Source: Chloroflexota bacterium (GTDB taxonomy: Bacteria; Chloroflexota; Limnocylindria; QHBO01). Taken from it: a stretch of DNA of 45,747 bases. Location of the stretch: positions 1 to 45,747 of the forward strand of contig JACDEL010000013.1 in NCBI GenBank assembly GCA_013816405.1, read 5' to 3'. Shown here in pieces: positions 7,594 to 16,911 of the stretch (position 1 is the first letter of the stretch; every line of letters begins with the position of its first letter). The position numbers and the translations under genes were made by a program. The notes under the pieces are model-generated. The model had not been told where the DNA came from, ran no database searches, and was given only the letters and a program-made list of their open reading frames with translations.

Positions 7594-8730
7594 ATGCCCA
7601 TCATCTCCACGGCCGGCTCGCGATTCGCCGACACGGTCTATGCCGATCGGCTGCTGCGTGCCACCGCCGAAGCGGCAACGCGCAGCATTGCGGCGCTCCT
7701 TGTCACGCCGTCAGCGGACTACGAGTACCTGCTTGGCTATCGTCCCCCGGCGATGGAGCGGCTGACCTGCCTCGTCCTGCCGGTGGATGGGGTGCCTGCA
7801 CTCGTCGTGCCACGGCTCGAGGAGCCGCTTGCGCGCCATGCCATCGGCGCCCTGGCAGATGGTATCGAGATCGTGCCGTGGGAGGAGACCGACGATCCTT
7901 TCCAACTCGTCAAGGGTCGCCTGCGGGGAACTCTGCGGGTGGGGCTGCAGGACCAGATGTGGTCGCGCTTCGTGCTGCGGCTGCGTGCCCTGCTCGATCC
8001 GGCGGAGCTGGTCGATGCCAGTCCCGCGATCGGCGCCGTCCGTCGCATCAAGCAGCCCGATGAGATCGATCGCCTCCGAGCGGCGGCCTCGGCGGCGGAC
8101 GAAGCGATGCTGGCGATCACCGCCGAGCGCCTCTCGGGGCGCAGCGAGGAGGAGGTCAGCCGGCGCATCAACGAGCTGCTGCTGACCGCCGGACACGACA
8201 CCGCTCAGTTCGCGATCGTCGCGTCTGGACCGAACTCGGCGAGCCCGCACCATTCGCCCGGGGAGCGGGTCATCCAGGCCGGCGACGCCGTCGTGCTCGA
8301 CATCGGCGGCACCCGCGACGCCTACTGCTCGGATACGACGCGCACCGCATTCGTCGGTGAGCCGCCTGCGGACTTCGCCGCGATGTACGAGGTGCTGCGG
8401 ATGGCCCAGGCAGCGGCCTGCGCCGCCATCGCCCCGGGGATCCCGGCGCGCGAAATCGACCGCGCGGCGCGACAGATCATCGAAGAGGCGGGCTACGGCG
8501 ACGCCTTCATGCATCGGACCGGCCATGGCATCGGCCTGGAGACGCACGAGGAGCCGTACATCGTTGAGAGCAATGACGAGCCGCTGGTGGCCGGCCACGC
8601 CTTCAGCATCGAGCCGGGGATCTACATCGCCGACCAGTGGGGCGCCAGGATCGAAGACATCGTGGTCTGCACCGATGCCGGCGGCGAGCGCCTGAACACG
8701 AACAGCACCGAGCTGATCGTCGTCGAGTAG
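7594..8730 (+). CDS. M24 family metallopeptidase (Xaa-Pro peptidase type)
   Basis: The 378-residue protein has an N-terminal creatinase-like domain and a C-terminal pita-bread domain. The five metal ligands are visible: Asp in VLDIGGTRDAY, Asp in CSDTTRT, His in TGHGIGLETHE, Glu in SIEPGIY and Glu in ARIEDIV. It is probably a cytosolic Xaa-Pro aminopeptidase or dipeptidase. It starts 11 bp after the JAMM gene. TAACCT at 7580-7585, overlapping the JAMM stop and 8 nt before ATG 7594, could be a -10 element, so it may be partly independent of the cysteine genes. Confidence 0.92.
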   Translation: MPIISTAGSRFADTVYADRLLRATAEAATRSIAALLVTPSADYEYLLGYRPPAMERLTCLVLPVDGVPALVVPRLEEPLARHAIGALADGIEIVPWEETDDPFQLVKGRLRGTLRVGLQDQMWSRFVLRLRALLDPAELVDASPAIGAVRRIKQPDEIDRLRAAASAADEAMLAITAERLSGRSEEEVSRRINELLLTAGHDTAQFAIVASGPNSASPHHSPGERVIQAGDAVVLDIGGTRDAYCSDTTRTAFVGEPPADFAAMYEVLRMAQAAACAAIAPGIPAREIDRAARQIIEEAGYGDAFMHRTGHGIGLETHEEPYIVESNDEPLVAGHAFSIEPGIYIADQWGARIEDIVVCTDAGGERLNTNSTELIVVE

Positions 8731-8733
8731 CTG

Positions 8734-8749
8734 CCTGGCGCATGCCAGG
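8734..8749. terminator. Hairpin between convergent genes
   Basis: CCTGGC and GCCAGG form a perfect 6-bp stem with a GCAT loop in the 30-bp space between two converging genes. No T-tract follows on either side, so it is only a possible bidirectional transcription stop. Confidence 0.4.
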
Positions 8750-8760
8750 GCGCGAAACGC

Positions 8761-9402
8761 CTACTTGACCCCTTCCCGAAACGACGCAACCAACGCGGTG
8801 AGCACCTCGTCAATCGCCGCGGTCGCCTCACGGTATGCCGTCGTCAGGTCCGAGAACTCGGCTGCCCGACGGCGAAGGTGCGCTGCGATCGCCTCGAGCA
8901 CCGGCGACCGGTAGAAGAGGAAGGCCTCGACCGCCTCGGCCAGCGACAGGCCGGCGCGAGAGGCCTCGGCCCCGTACAGGGCACCCATCTTCTCCGCCTC
9001 GCCCAGCAGGAGGGTCCGTTCCGCCCGCTTGCCCGCCGCCACGTACTCGAGCACGAGGTTGAAGGTGCGCTGTCCCCAGCGCCGGAAATCGGCCCGCTGG
9101 TCGGCGCTCAGGCGAGCCTGCCAGGGCGGAGCTGCACCGCTTCGCGCCATCCGGCGATGGACCTCGCCCGAGATGGTGCCGGCCGACCCGGTCAGCCGAT
9201 CGACGCCGTATCGGTGCCGGCGCGGCGCATTCATCATCGCCTCGAGGGCCGATCGCAGGAAGCGGCGATGGCCACCGGGGGTCACGAAGCTCTCAACCCG
9301 CCCGGAGTCCGACCAGCGCCGGAGCGTGTCGGGAGCCACTCCCACCAGGCGGCTGGCGGCGCCGAGCGCCAGCCACGGATCGTCAGGGCCGGCCACGGTC
9401 AC
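8761..9402 (-). CDS. MerR/excisionase-like HTH regulator with a C-terminal helical domain
   Basis: The 213-residue protein starts with a helix-turn-helix of the MerR/excisionase type (LGAASRLVGVAPDTLRRWSDSGRV, then FVTPGGHRRF). It ends in an alpha-helical region with LSLAEAVEAFLFYRSPVLEAI, which resembles the RsbRD N-terminal-like sensory domain. It is probably a transcription regulator; its signal is unknown. The GTG start at 9402 overlaps the stop of the dipeptidase gene as GTGA, so the two are co-translated. Assignment of the C-terminal domain is from remembered family pattern only. Confidence 0.8.
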   Translation of the reverse strand: MTVAGPDDPWLALGAASRLVGVAPDTLRRWSDSGRVESFVTPGGHRRFLRSALEAMMNAPRRHRYGVDRLTGSAGTISGEVHRRMARSGAAPPWQARLSADQRADFRRWGQRTFNLVLEYVAAGKRAERTLLLGEAEKMGALYGAEASRAGLSLAEAVEAFLFYRSPVLEAIAAHLRRRAAEFSDLTTAYREATAAIDEVLTALVASFREGVK

Positions 9403-10808
9403 CGCGCACGCAGGTCGGCCGGGGAGGCGGCTCCCAGCTCCTGCCAGAGGCGCAGCAGGGCGTCCATGCCACCGCGGTAGTTGGCGAGCGGCATCCACTC
9501 GTTTGGTGCGTGGAAGTTCCCGTTCGGGGATGCGAAGCCAACCATGATGCAGGGCAATCCGAGCTCCTGCTCCATGGCCGCCACCACCGGGATCGACCCA
9601 CCGCTGCGATGGAAGACCGGCGGCTTGCCGAAGGTCTCCTCCAGGGCGTGGGCCGCGATCACCAGCGCTGGATGATCGAGCGGCGTGACCACCGGTTGTC
9701 CGCCCTGGATCACCTTGACCTCGACTCGCACCGTGGGTGGAGCGACCCGCTGCAGGTGCTCGACAAGGAGCTGCTCGATCTCGCGATGGTCCTGGTCCGG
9801 AACCAGCCTGCTGCTGATCTTGGCCCCGGCGAACGCCGGGATGATCGTCTTCGACCCCTCGCCTGAGTACCCGCCCCACAGCCCATTGATGTCGAAGGTG
9901 GGGCGGGCCGAGAGGCGCTCGAGGAGCGTGGAGCCAGGCTCGCCGTACATCGGGCCGGTGACCTTGATCCGCTCGGCCCAATCCGCCTCGTCGAATGGCA
10001 CCGCCGCGTAGTCCGCGTGCTCCTCGGGCGTCAGCTCGCGCACCCGGTCGTAGAAGCCGGGGACGGTGACGCGGCCGCGCTCGTCGGTGAGGGACGCAAC
10101 CATCCGCGCCAGGACGTTGGCCGGGTTGTCGACGCCACCGCCGTACTGCCCCGAATGGAGGTCCTGGAACGGGCCGAATACCTTCACCTCCCAGTAGGCG
10201 AGGCCACGCAGGCCGTAGGTGATGGCCGGCGTCCCCTCGTCGTCCTGCATGTCCGAGTCCGAGACGATGCATAGGTCGCCTGCCAGCAGCTCGGGGTGCG
10301 TCTTCACAAAGGTCTCCGAGGGCTCCGCCTCGTGCTCCTCGTCGCCCTCGAAGAAGAAGCGGAGGTTGAGGGGCAGGCTCCCAACGCCCTTCAGCCACGC
10401 CTCGGCAGCCTTGAGGTGCATGAAGAGCTGGCCCTTGTCGTCGCCGGAGCCGCGGGCATAGACGATGTCGTCTTCGTAGCGCGGCTCGAACGGCGGCCGC
10501 ACCCACTCGTCGAGCGGGTCGACAGGCTGGACGTCGTAGTGGCAGTACACGATCGCGGTTGGGGCTTCGGGCCCCGCGTGCAGCCAGTCGGCGGTGACTA
10601 TGGGGTGGCTGCTGGTGTCGGTGATGGTCGCGTGCTCCGCGCCGATCCTGGTCAGCTCCTCGGCGATCCATTGCGCCGCGCGGCGGACATCGCCGCGACG
10701 CTGCGGATCGGCGCTGACGGAGGGGATCCGCAGGAACTCGTCGAGCCCCGCCATGTGCTCATCGGCGTGCTCGCGCAGATATGCGAGAGCGGTGTCGAGA
10801 TTGGTCAT
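9399..10808 (-). CDS. M20 family dipeptidase
   Basis: This 469-residue zinc peptidase has the M20 pattern: YCHYDVQPVDP with metal His/Asp, RGSGDDKGQ, FFFEGDEEHEAEP with catalytic and metal Glu, and DLHSGQYGGGVDNP of the dimerisation lid domain. The C-terminal FHAPNEWMP carries the last metal His. It probably cleaves dipeptides or acylated amino acids in the cytosol. The start ATG 10808 is supported by a TATGAT -10-like element 6 nt upstream. It is followed by the HTH regulator with a GTGA overlap. Confidence 0.95.
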   Translation of the reverse strand: MTNLDTALAYLREHADEHMAGLDEFLRIPSVSADPQRRGDVRRAAQWIAEELTRIGAEHATITDTSSHPIVTADWLHAGPEAPTAIVYCHYDVQPVDPLDEWVRPPFEPRYEDDIVYARGSGDDKGQLFMHLKAAEAWLKGVGSLPLNLRFFFEGDEEHEAEPSETFVKTHPELLAGDLCIVSDSDMQDDEGTPAITYGLRGLAYWEVKVFGPFQDLHSGQYGGGVDNPANVLARMVASLTDERGRVTVPGFYDRVRELTPEEHADYAAVPFDEADWAERIKVTGPMYGEPGSTLLERLSARPTFDINGLWGGYSGEGSKTIIPAFAGAKISSRLVPDQDHREIEQLLVEHLQRVAPPTVRVEVKVIQGGQPVVTPLDHPALVIAAHALEETFGKPPVFHRSGGSIPVVAAMEQELGLPCIMVGFASPNGNFHAPNEWMPLANYRGGMDALLRLWQELGAASPADLRAR

Positions 10809-10814
10809 TCGTGG

Positions 10815-10820
10815 ATCATA
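10815..10820 (-). promoter_or_regulatory. -10-like element of the M20 dipeptidase gene
   Basis: TATGAT on the minus strand ends 6 nt before ATG 10808, so transcription would begin at or beside the start codon (leaderless pattern). No clear -35 hexamer is seen. Confidence 0.55.
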
Positions 10821-10878
10821 GGGCCGCGGAAGCGACGAGTCCCCGGCCGCGTCCAAGCGGCATGCTGAGAGCCGGCTC

Positions 10879-11151
10879 CTAGCTGAGGAACCCCGTCGCC
10901 AACCCGCCCGCCATGGCCAGCGCCACGGCCGGCAGGAAGGCGCCGACGAGGAGCGGACGGGGCCAGCCAGGCCCGCCAAGGAGGGCATAGGCCGGGATCA
11001 CAATCGGGAAGAGGACGATCCCCAGCGACCAGCCGATACGTTGTCGAACGGTCAGGTCGGGGCGGTCCTGCACGTCGAGCCAGTACGCCGCGATGGTGAT
11101 GAAGCCGCCAACCATGCAGACGGTGAACACGGCCCAGATGACAGGAAGCAT
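10879..11151 (-). CDS. Small three-helix membrane protein
   Basis: The 90-residue protein has three hydrophobic segments (about 4-24, 43-60 and 68-88) and little else. No family is recognised with confidence; the first helix followed by a short polar stretch recalls small PLDc_N-like membrane proteins. ATG 11151 is preceded by TAGCAT, ending 6 nt upstream. It lies between the acyltransferase (20 bp upstream) and the dipeptidase (70 bp downstream), all on the minus strand. Confidence 0.75.
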   Translation of the reverse strand: MLPVIWAVFTVCMVGGFITIAAYWLDVQDRPDLTVRQRIGWSLGIVLFPIVIPAYALLGGPGWPRPLLVGAFLPAVALAMAGGLATGFLS

Positions 11152-11157
11152 CCGGCG

Positions 11158-11163
11158 ATGCTA
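11158..11163 (-). promoter_or_regulatory. -10-like element of the small membrane protein gene
   Basis: TAGCAT on the minus strand ends 6 nt before ATG 11151, the same leaderless spacing seen at several other transcription-unit heads in this window. Confidence 0.5.
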
Positions 11164-11171
11164 GCGCGGGC

Positions 11172-11921
11172 CTACTCCCCGAGCTGGGCCCTCCGTCGTT
11201 CGAGGTCCGCTGGTCCCGTCAGCAGGTCGCCCAGGAAGCTGAGCGGCCTCCGCCGTGGCAGGCGCGGCTCGGTCTTGGGCATGAGTGATTGGATCGCAGC
11301 TCGTACGGTGCGATCCAGCTCGTCGCGCGCCTCCCGGCCGCGGGTCCCGGTCGTCGGGATCGGATCGCCGTAGCGAAAGACGACCCGCCTGCGGAACCAC
11401 ATGTAGGTGCTGCCGACAATCGCGCAGGGCACGATGGGCACGCCGCTGGCCGCAGCGAAGGCCACCGCTCCCTCTTCGAACGGCAGCAGCTCCGTCTCGC
11501 GGAAGCCGACCGTCCCCTCGGCGAAGATGCCCAGCACGCCACCGGACGCGAACACGCGCCGAACGGCCCGTACCGCCGAGGTGAGAGTCGTCTTCTCCGG
11601 GCTGTACGGGATCACCCCGCCGACGAACGCCATCACCCGGTTGCGGAAGCCGTGGGAGAAATCGGCTTCCTTCGGCCCGAACCAGGTCACGCGCGGCGTT
11701 TCGGGGGTGGCCGCCAGCGCCAGCATCGGGTCCCAGCCGTTGTGATGGTTGAGGACGAGGCAGAAGGGGGCGGCTGGCCAGCGTTCGAGTCCCTCGACGC
11801 GGATGTCGAATAGGATGCGGACGACGAGCACGTCCAGCCAGCGCATGACCCGATAGCGTGCCGTTACCTCGACGCTCAGTTCCCGAGGTCCCGTGCGCCG
11901 CGCCCGCTCGGCCGGATCCAT
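11172..11921 (-). CDS. PlsC-like 1-acylglycerol-phosphate acyltransferase
   Basis: The 249-residue protein carries the acyltransferase motifs NHHNGWDP (HX4D, catalytic) and FAEGTVGF (EGT, phosphate binding), then VPIVPCAIVGS. It probably acylates lysophosphatidic acid at the inner face of the membrane. ATG 11921 overlaps the MFS stop (TGATG), so the two genes are coupled; a longer reading to 11993 would overlap the transporter gene and is less likely. The C terminus is basic and without a further domain. Confidence 0.88.
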   Translation of the reverse strand: MDPAERARRTGPRELSVEVTARYRVMRWLDVLVVRILFDIRVEGLERWPAAPFCLVLNHHNGWDPMLALAATPETPRVTWFGPKEADFSHGFRNRVMAFVGGVIPYSPEKTTLTSAVRAVRRVFASGGVLGIFAEGTVGFRETELLPFEEGAVAFAAASGVPIVPCAIVGSTYMWFRRRVVFRYGDPIPTTGTRGREARDELDRTVRAAIQSLMPKTEPRLPRRRPLSFLGDLLTGPADLERRRAQLGE

Positions 11922-13303
11922 CAGGCCGCGGGCACCGGTCGCGCTTCGAGGGTGCCGCCGCGCGCCGGTTCCGTGACTCGGCGGAGAGCCCATGCGCCGA
12001 TGGCGAGCTCAACGCCCATCAGCAGGAAGATGGCCCGATACGCGAGCTCAGGCCCCAGGGTGGCCAGGCTGACGAAGAAGACGAGCAGGCCGCCGACCGT
12101 GCTGGCAATCGGTCCGGCACTGGCGACCGCGATGTTGCTGATCCCCATGTAGCGGCCCGACTCGGCCTTCGGGATGATGTCGGTCATCAGTGCCCAGTCG
12201 ACGCCCAGGAACACGCCACTGCAGATGCCGATGGGGACCGCGGCCACCACCACCATCCAGTAGTCAGGGCCGAAGGCGATGACGACCGCGCCGACGATCC
12301 CCAGGGCGATCGCCACGAACAGGACCGGCTTGCGGCCGATCCGCGAGGAGATCCAACCCCCGGGCACAGCGCTCAGGAGTGCCGCCACCGCGACCATGAT
12401 GATGATCGGGAACTGGGATGTCTGAGCCTCGTCCGGCTGCATGTGGTGGGCGTTCTCCAGGAAGAAGACCGCGAACGCCTGGAGCGAGACCAGGGCGGTC
12501 AGCACGAAGAGCCGGCTGATGAGCAGCCACACATAGTCCCGGTTGGCCAGCAGGTCAGTCCCCCAGGCGCCAAACGCTCGCTCCCGGAACGTCTTGCTGG
12601 TCGGTGGGGCGGGCCGGTCGGGAACGATGAAGACCGTGATCAGCATGGTGGTCACCTCGACCACCGCGATCGCCACGAACAGCCCCAGCGTGATCTCGGG
12701 AAAGCCCATGACCCCCGGCAGGACTGCCACGAAGAGGATCGCGAGTCCCGGCCCAAGCAGGTTGCCGGCAATGTTCGCGGCACCCAGCAGGCCGGACGCG
12801 ATCCCGACCTGGCGCCCCGGAACGAGGTCGGGAATGTATCCCTGGTAGGGACCCTGGGCGAAGTTGCTGCTGAACTGCAGCAGTGCGACCGCGACCACGA
12901 AGGCCCAGTAGTCCTGGTTCCAGAATGCCCAGGCGGCGAAGGTCAGGAAGATCAGGTCCATCGCCGTCCCGATCAGGATGTACGGCTTCCTGCGGCCGAT
13001 GCGAGCCTGCGTGTTGTCGCTGATGGCGCCCATGGTCGGCTGCACGAGGATCGCGATCAGGACGCCGGCGGTGGTGATCACCCCGATCGCCAGCCCGGCC
13101 AGCGGATGCGTCGAGCTTCCCAGGACGCCCTTCGATTCGACCAGGCGAGGGATGACACTGAAGGTGAAGGCGCCCCACAGGACCGTGATGGCCAGCCAGT
13201 AGGCGGTCACCGCCAGCAGCTGCACCCAGCTCAAGGCCGTCTTGGGTCGACCGAACTCGTCCCGATCGTCGGCGGCGCTGGGGTCCGCGGTCGCCTCCGG
13301 CAT
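11921..13303 (-). CDS. MFS transporter, SLC45/GPH-like
   Basis: The 460-residue protein has about twelve hydrophobic segments and the MFS loop GAISDNTQARIGRRKPYI between helices 2 and 3, a pattern typical of sucrose/glycoside-type MFS carriers (GPH or SLC45). A second half-motif, ISSRIGRKPVLF, follows the central loop. The substrate is unknown. Start ATG 13303 is set by GGAGAGGAG about 7 nt upstream; TAGGCT at 13328-13333 is a candidate -10, giving a normal short leader. It heads a minus-strand operon with the acyltransferase. Confidence 0.88.
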   Translation of the reverse strand: MPEATADPSAADDRDEFGRPKTALSWVQLLAVTAYWLAITVLWGAFTFSVIPRLVESKGVLGSSTHPLAGLAIGVITTAGVLIAILVQPTMGAISDNTQARIGRRKPYILIGTAMDLIFLTFAAWAFWNQDYWAFVVAVALLQFSSNFAQGPYQGYIPDLVPGRQVGIASGLLGAANIAGNLLGPGLAILFVAVLPGVMGFPEITLGLFVAIAVVEVTTMLITVFIVPDRPAPPTSKTFRERAFGAWGTDLLANRDYVWLLISRLFVLTALVSLQAFAVFFLENAHHMQPDEAQTSQFPIIIMVAVAALLSAVPGGWISSRIGRKPVLFVAIALGIVGAVVIAFGPDYWMVVVAAVPIGICSGVFLGVDWALMTDIIPKAESGRYMGISNIAVASAGPIASTVGGLLVFFVSLATLGPELAYRAIFLLMGVELAIGAWALRRVTEPARGGTLEARPVPAA

Positions 13304-13399
13304 CGTGTGCTCCTCTCCGATCGGTGCAGCCTACGACGCCGTCCCTCTTTACGGAAGACTCTGGCCCGCCGGTCTGGTGGCTCCATCGGGCGGGCGCGG

Positions 13400-13405
13400 T
13401 ATCAT
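13400..13405 (+). promoter_or_regulatory. -10-like element of lgt
   Basis: TATCAT ends 7 nt before GTG 13413. This supports GTG 13413 as the start and a leaderless transcript. It lies in the 109-bp divergent space shared with the MFS gene. Confidence 0.5.
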
Positions 13406-13412
13406 CCGCCGC

Positions 13413-14291
13413 GTGATCGAGCCGATCGCCCTGCAGCTGGGCCCCCTCTCCGTCCACTGGTACGGGATCATCATGGCAACCGCGATCCTGGCCGCGGCCT
13501 GGCTGGGAACGAGCGAGGCGCGGCGCCGGGGCGAGAATCCGGAGGTCGGCTGGTCGATGCTCCTGTGGGCTGTGGCCGGCGGCGTCATCGGCGCCCGCAT
13601 CTATCACGTCATTCACCAGTGGGACTTCTACTCGGCGAACATCTCGCTCATCCCGCAGGTCTGGAACGGTGGCCTGGGGATTCCCGGTGCGGTCGCTGGT
13701 GGTGCTGCGGCGGTGTGGGCCTACACCCGCCTTCGCCATCTGCCGACCGGCCGCTGGTTCGACATCTTCGTCATGGCCCTGCCGCTCGGCCAGGCGATCG
13801 GAAGGCTCGGCAACTTCGCCAACCAGGAGCTGTACGGCCCGCCTACGGACCTGCCGTGGGGGATCCCCATCTCGGCCGCTCACCGGGTGCCCGAGTGGGC
13901 GAACCTCAGTCTCTACCCCGAGGCGACGACCCGCTTTCATCCCCTCTTCGCGTACGAGGCGATCGCCAGCCTGGTGACGCTGGGAGCCATGATCTGGATC
14001 AGCCGTCGCTTCGCGCAGTGGCTGTACGACGGCGACATGCTGCTCATCTACATCATGTTCTACGGCGTCGTTCGTTCCTACCTCGAGACCTTCCGCGTTG
14101 AGAACTGGCTGATCGCCGGCATCCCGACCGCCACCTGGCTGGGGCTGGGAGGGTTCCTCCTGGCCGGAGGATTCCTCTACCTGCGCCATGCCCGAGGCTG
14201 GGGGACGCCGGGCGCCTGGATCCCGCAGGCCGAAGCGCAGAGGCGTGAGGCGCAGAAGAGTGAGCCATCCCCGGAGGCGCAGCCTGGCTGA
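13413..14291 (+). CDS. lgt: Prolipoprotein diacylglyceryl transferase
   Basis: Lgt is the inner-membrane enzyme that attaches diacylglycerol to the lipobox cysteine of prolipoproteins. The 292-residue protein has several membrane helices and the family signature GRLGNFANQELYGPPTDLPWG. The start region IEPIALQLGPLSVHWYGI is typical, and GTG 13413 is chosen over upstream in-frame codons because the homologous region begins there and TATCAT sits 7 nt before it. One predicted lipoprotein substrate (28588-29271) is encoded in the window. The C-terminal tail is charged and repetitive. Confidence 0.96.
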   Translation: MIEPIALQLGPLSVHWYGIIMATAILAAAWLGTSEARRRGENPEVGWSMLLWAVAGGVIGARIYHVIHQWDFYSANISLIPQVWNGGLGIPGAVAGGAAAVWAYTRLRHLPTGRWFDIFVMALPLGQAIGRLGNFANQELYGPPTDLPWGIPISAAHRVPEWANLSLYPEATTRFHPLFAYEAIASLVTLGAMIWISRRFAQWLYDGDMLLIYIMFYGVVRSYLETFRVENWLIAGIPTATWLGLGGFLLAGGFLYLRHARGWGTPGAWIPQAEAQRREAQKSEPSPEAQPG

Positions 14292-15330
14292 CCGGCAGGG
14301 CATCCTGCCCGATGTGACCGCCGCCGTCGGCGGCACGCCCCTGGTTGCGCTCGATCGGCTGGCGGTCGGGTTGGCGCCGAAGGTTGCGGCGAAGCTCGAG
14401 CACATGAACCCAGGCGGATCGGTCAAGGACCGCATCGCCCTGCCGATGATCGAGGCAGCGGAGCGCGCCGGTCTGCTGAAGCCGGGCGGCGTGATCGTGG
14501 AACCGACCAGCGGCAACACCGGCGTCGGGCTGGCCATGGCCGCCGCGGTGAAGGGCTATCGGTGCATCTTCGTGATGGCCGACAAGCAGTCGGAGGAGAA
14601 GCGGGCGCTGCTGCGGGCGTACGGGGCCGAAGTCGTGATCTGCCCGACCGACGTCCCTCCGGACGACGAGCGCAGCTATTACCGGGTCAGCGATCGCATG
14701 GCGCGCGAGATCCCCAACGCCTGGAAGCCGAACCAGTACACGAACTCGGCCAATCCGCAGGCGCATTACACCACCACCGGACCCGAGATCTGGGACTCGA
14801 CCGACGGTCGTGTCACGCACTTCGTGGCCGGGGTGGGAACGGGGGGCACGGTGAGCGGTGCGGGGCGATTCCTCCATGAGCAGAACCCAAAGCTCGTCGT
14901 GGTCGGGGCCGACCCGGCAGGGAGCGTCTTCTCCGGCGGGGACGCGCAGCCCTACCTGACCGAGGGGGTCGGCGAGGACTTCTGGCCCGGCACCTATGAC
15001 ACCGACGTCTGCGACCTGATCGTCCAGGTCTCGGACCGCGACGCGATGCTCACCGCCCGGCAGGCAACCACCAGCGAGGGGATCCTGGTCGGGGAGTCGG
15101 GCGGGATGGCGCTGTGGGCCGCCCTTCAGGTCGCCCGATCAATCGAGGACCCTGATGCGCTGTTCGTCATCCTGCTGCCCGACAGCGGACGCAACTACCT
15201 GGGCAAGCTGTACAGCGACGATTGGCTGCGAGAGGTCGGGATCATCGGTGCCAAGGAGCAGGTCGCCGGCTACGACTGGCGCGCCACCGAGCCGAGGCTG
15301 GTGGTGCGCAGGGAGGCGCAGTACCCTTGA
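14260..15330 (+). CDS. Cystathionine beta-synthase, without CBS domain pair
   Basis: This fold-type II PLP enzyme (about 340-356 residues) has the PLP lysine in GGSVKDRIA, PTSGNTG and GVGTGGT. The stretch TDVPPDDERSYYRVSDRM, then PNQYTNSANPQAHYTTTGPEIW, is characteristic of cystathionine beta-synthases rather than cysteine synthases. The regulatory CBS pair is absent. It would condense serine and homocysteine. The start is uncertain: GTG 14260 overlaps lgt by 32 bases, CTG 14284 or GTG 14314 are possible. A cystathionine gamma-lyase/synthase lies two genes downstream, giving a transsulfuration pair. Confidence 0.88.
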   Translation: MSHPRRRSLADRQGILPDVTAAVGGTPLVALDRLAVGLAPKVAAKLEHMNPGGSVKDRIALPMIEAAERAGLLKPGGVIVEPTSGNTGVGLAMAAAVKGYRCIFVMADKQSEEKRALLRAYGAEVVICPTDVPPDDERSYYRVSDRMAREIPNAWKPNQYTNSANPQAHYTTTGPEIWDSTDGRVTHFVAGVGTGGTVSGAGRFLHEQNPKLVVVGADPAGSVFSGGDAQPYLTEGVGEDFWPGTYDTDVCDLIVQVSDRDAMLTARQATTSEGILVGESGGMALWAALQVARSIEDPDALFVILLPDSGRNYLGKLYSDDWLREVGIIGAKEQVAGYDWRATEPRLVVRREAQYP

Positions 15331-15358
15331 GGCTCACGCACGACGGAGTTCCAGCTCG

Positions 15359-16903
15359 ATGACCAGCATCGCCCAGCCGCCGGCCGCCAAGGCAGGGCCC
15401 AAGCCCACGACCGACCGCGTCAACCATTGGATCAATGGGCGCCACGTGGCCGGCAGTAGCGGGCGCAGCGGGCCGGTCTACAACCCGGCGACCGGGGAGC
15501 TGGCGCGCGAGGTCGACTTCGCATCGGTCGAAGAGGTCGATGCGGCGGTCGCGGCGGCCAAGGCCGCGTTCCCGGCCTGGCGCGCGACCAGCCTCAGCCG
15601 ACGCACGGAGATCCTGTATCGGATCCGCAACCTGGTCGAGGAGCACCGCGCCGAAATCGCAGCGCACCTTACCCGCGAGCACGGCAAGGTCCCCAGCGAC
15701 GCCCTGGGCGAAGTCGCTCGGGGCCTCGAGAACCTCGAGTTCGCGACTGGCATCCCGCACCTGCTCAAGGGTGGCTTCAGCGAGCAGGTCAGCACCGGCA
15801 TCGACGTGTACCAGATCCGCCAGCCGATCGGCGTAGCGGCGGGCATCACGCCCTTCAACTTCCCGGCCATGGTGCCGATGTGGATGTTCGGCAACGCCAT
15901 CGCCTGCGGCAATGCATTCGTGCTCAAGCCATCCGAGAAGGACCCGTCGGCATCGGTCTATCTCGGTGAGCTGCTGAAGGAGGCGGGGGTCCCGGACGGC
16001 GTCTTCAACGTTGTGCAGGGCGATCGGGTAGCGGTCGACCGGATCCTGGAGCACCCCGATATTGCCGCCGTCTCATTCGTGGGCTCAACCCCGGTGGCGC
16101 GGCACATCTACGAGACCGGTACCAAGAACGGCAAGCGCGTCCAGGCGCTGGGCGGCGCCAAGAACCACATGGTGGTCCTGCCGGACGCCGACATTGAGAT
16201 GGCCGCCGATGCCGCCGTCTCCGCCGCCTATGGTTCCGCGGGAGAGCGTTGCATGGCCATCAGCGTGATCGTGGCGGTCGGCGAGGTGGCCGATCCGCTG
16301 GTCGACGCGATCGAGCGGCGGCTGCCAAAGATCAAAGTAGGCCCGGGCACCGATGGCGAGTCGGAGATGGGTCCGCTCATCACGCGCGAGCACCGCGACA
16401 AGGTGGCCTCCTACCTGGAGAGCGGTCCAGCACAGGGTGCGACGCTGCGAGTCGACGGGCGGAAGCACGTCCTCTTCCATGAGGACAAGGGCTTCTTCCT
16501 GGGCCTCTCGCTGCTCGACAACGTGACGCCGGAGATGGAGTGCTATCGCAACGAGATCTTCGGCCCGGTGCTCGAGATCGTGCGTGTCCCGACCTACGAC
16601 GATGCGATGCAGGTCATCGAGGACAACCCGTACGCCAACGGCACGGCCATCTACACACGCGACGGCGGGGCAGCTCGCCAGTTCCAGTTCGACGTGAACG
16701 TCGGCATGGTCGGCATCAACGTCCCGATCCCGGTGCCGGTCGCGTACTACAGCTTCGGCGGCTGGAAGGCATCGCTCTTCGGCGACCTGCACATGTACGG
16801 TCCCGAGGGCGTGCAGTTCTACACCCGGGCCAAGGTGGTCACGTCGCGTTGGCCCGATCCGGCGACGAGCAAGGTCGACCTCGGCTTCCCGCGCACGCGC
16901 TGA
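15359..16903 (+). CDS. mmsA: CoA-acylating methylmalonate-semialdehyde dehydrogenase
   Basis: The 514-residue aldehyde dehydrogenase has ITPFNFPAMVPMWMFGNAIACGN and the catalytic Cys298 in GSAGERCMAISV, both diagnostic of the MmsA (ALDH6) branch. The enzyme makes propionyl-CoA or acetyl-CoA from (methyl)malonate semialdehyde in valine, inositol or beta-alanine breakdown. The usual neighbours of those pathways are absent; instead it sits between the two transsulfuration genes. The first 20 residues are a Pro/Ala-rich extension. ATG 15359 lies 28 bp after the CBS stop. Confidence 0.93.
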   Translation: MTSIAQPPAAKAGPKPTTDRVNHWINGRHVAGSSGRSGPVYNPATGELAREVDFASVEEVDAAVAAAKAAFPAWRATSLSRRTEILYRIRNLVEEHRAEIAAHLTREHGKVPSDALGEVARGLENLEFATGIPHLLKGGFSEQVSTGIDVYQIRQPIGVAAGITPFNFPAMVPMWMFGNAIACGNAFVLKPSEKDPSASVYLGELLKEAGVPDGVFNVVQGDRVAVDRILEHPDIAAVSFVGSTPVARHIYETGTKNGKRVQALGGAKNHMVVLPDADIEMAADAAVSAAYGSAGERCMAISVIVAVGEVADPLVDAIERRLPKIKVGPGTDGESEMGPLITREHRDKVASYLESGPAQGATLRVDGRKHVLFHEDKGFFLGLSLLDNVTPEMECYRNEIFGPVLEIVRVPTYDDAMQVIEDNPYANGTAIYTRDGGAARQFQFDVNVGMVGINVPIPVPVAYYSFGGWKASLFGDLHMYGPEGVQFYTRAKVVTSRWPDPATSKVDLGFPRTR

Positions 16904-16911
16904 CAAGCCGA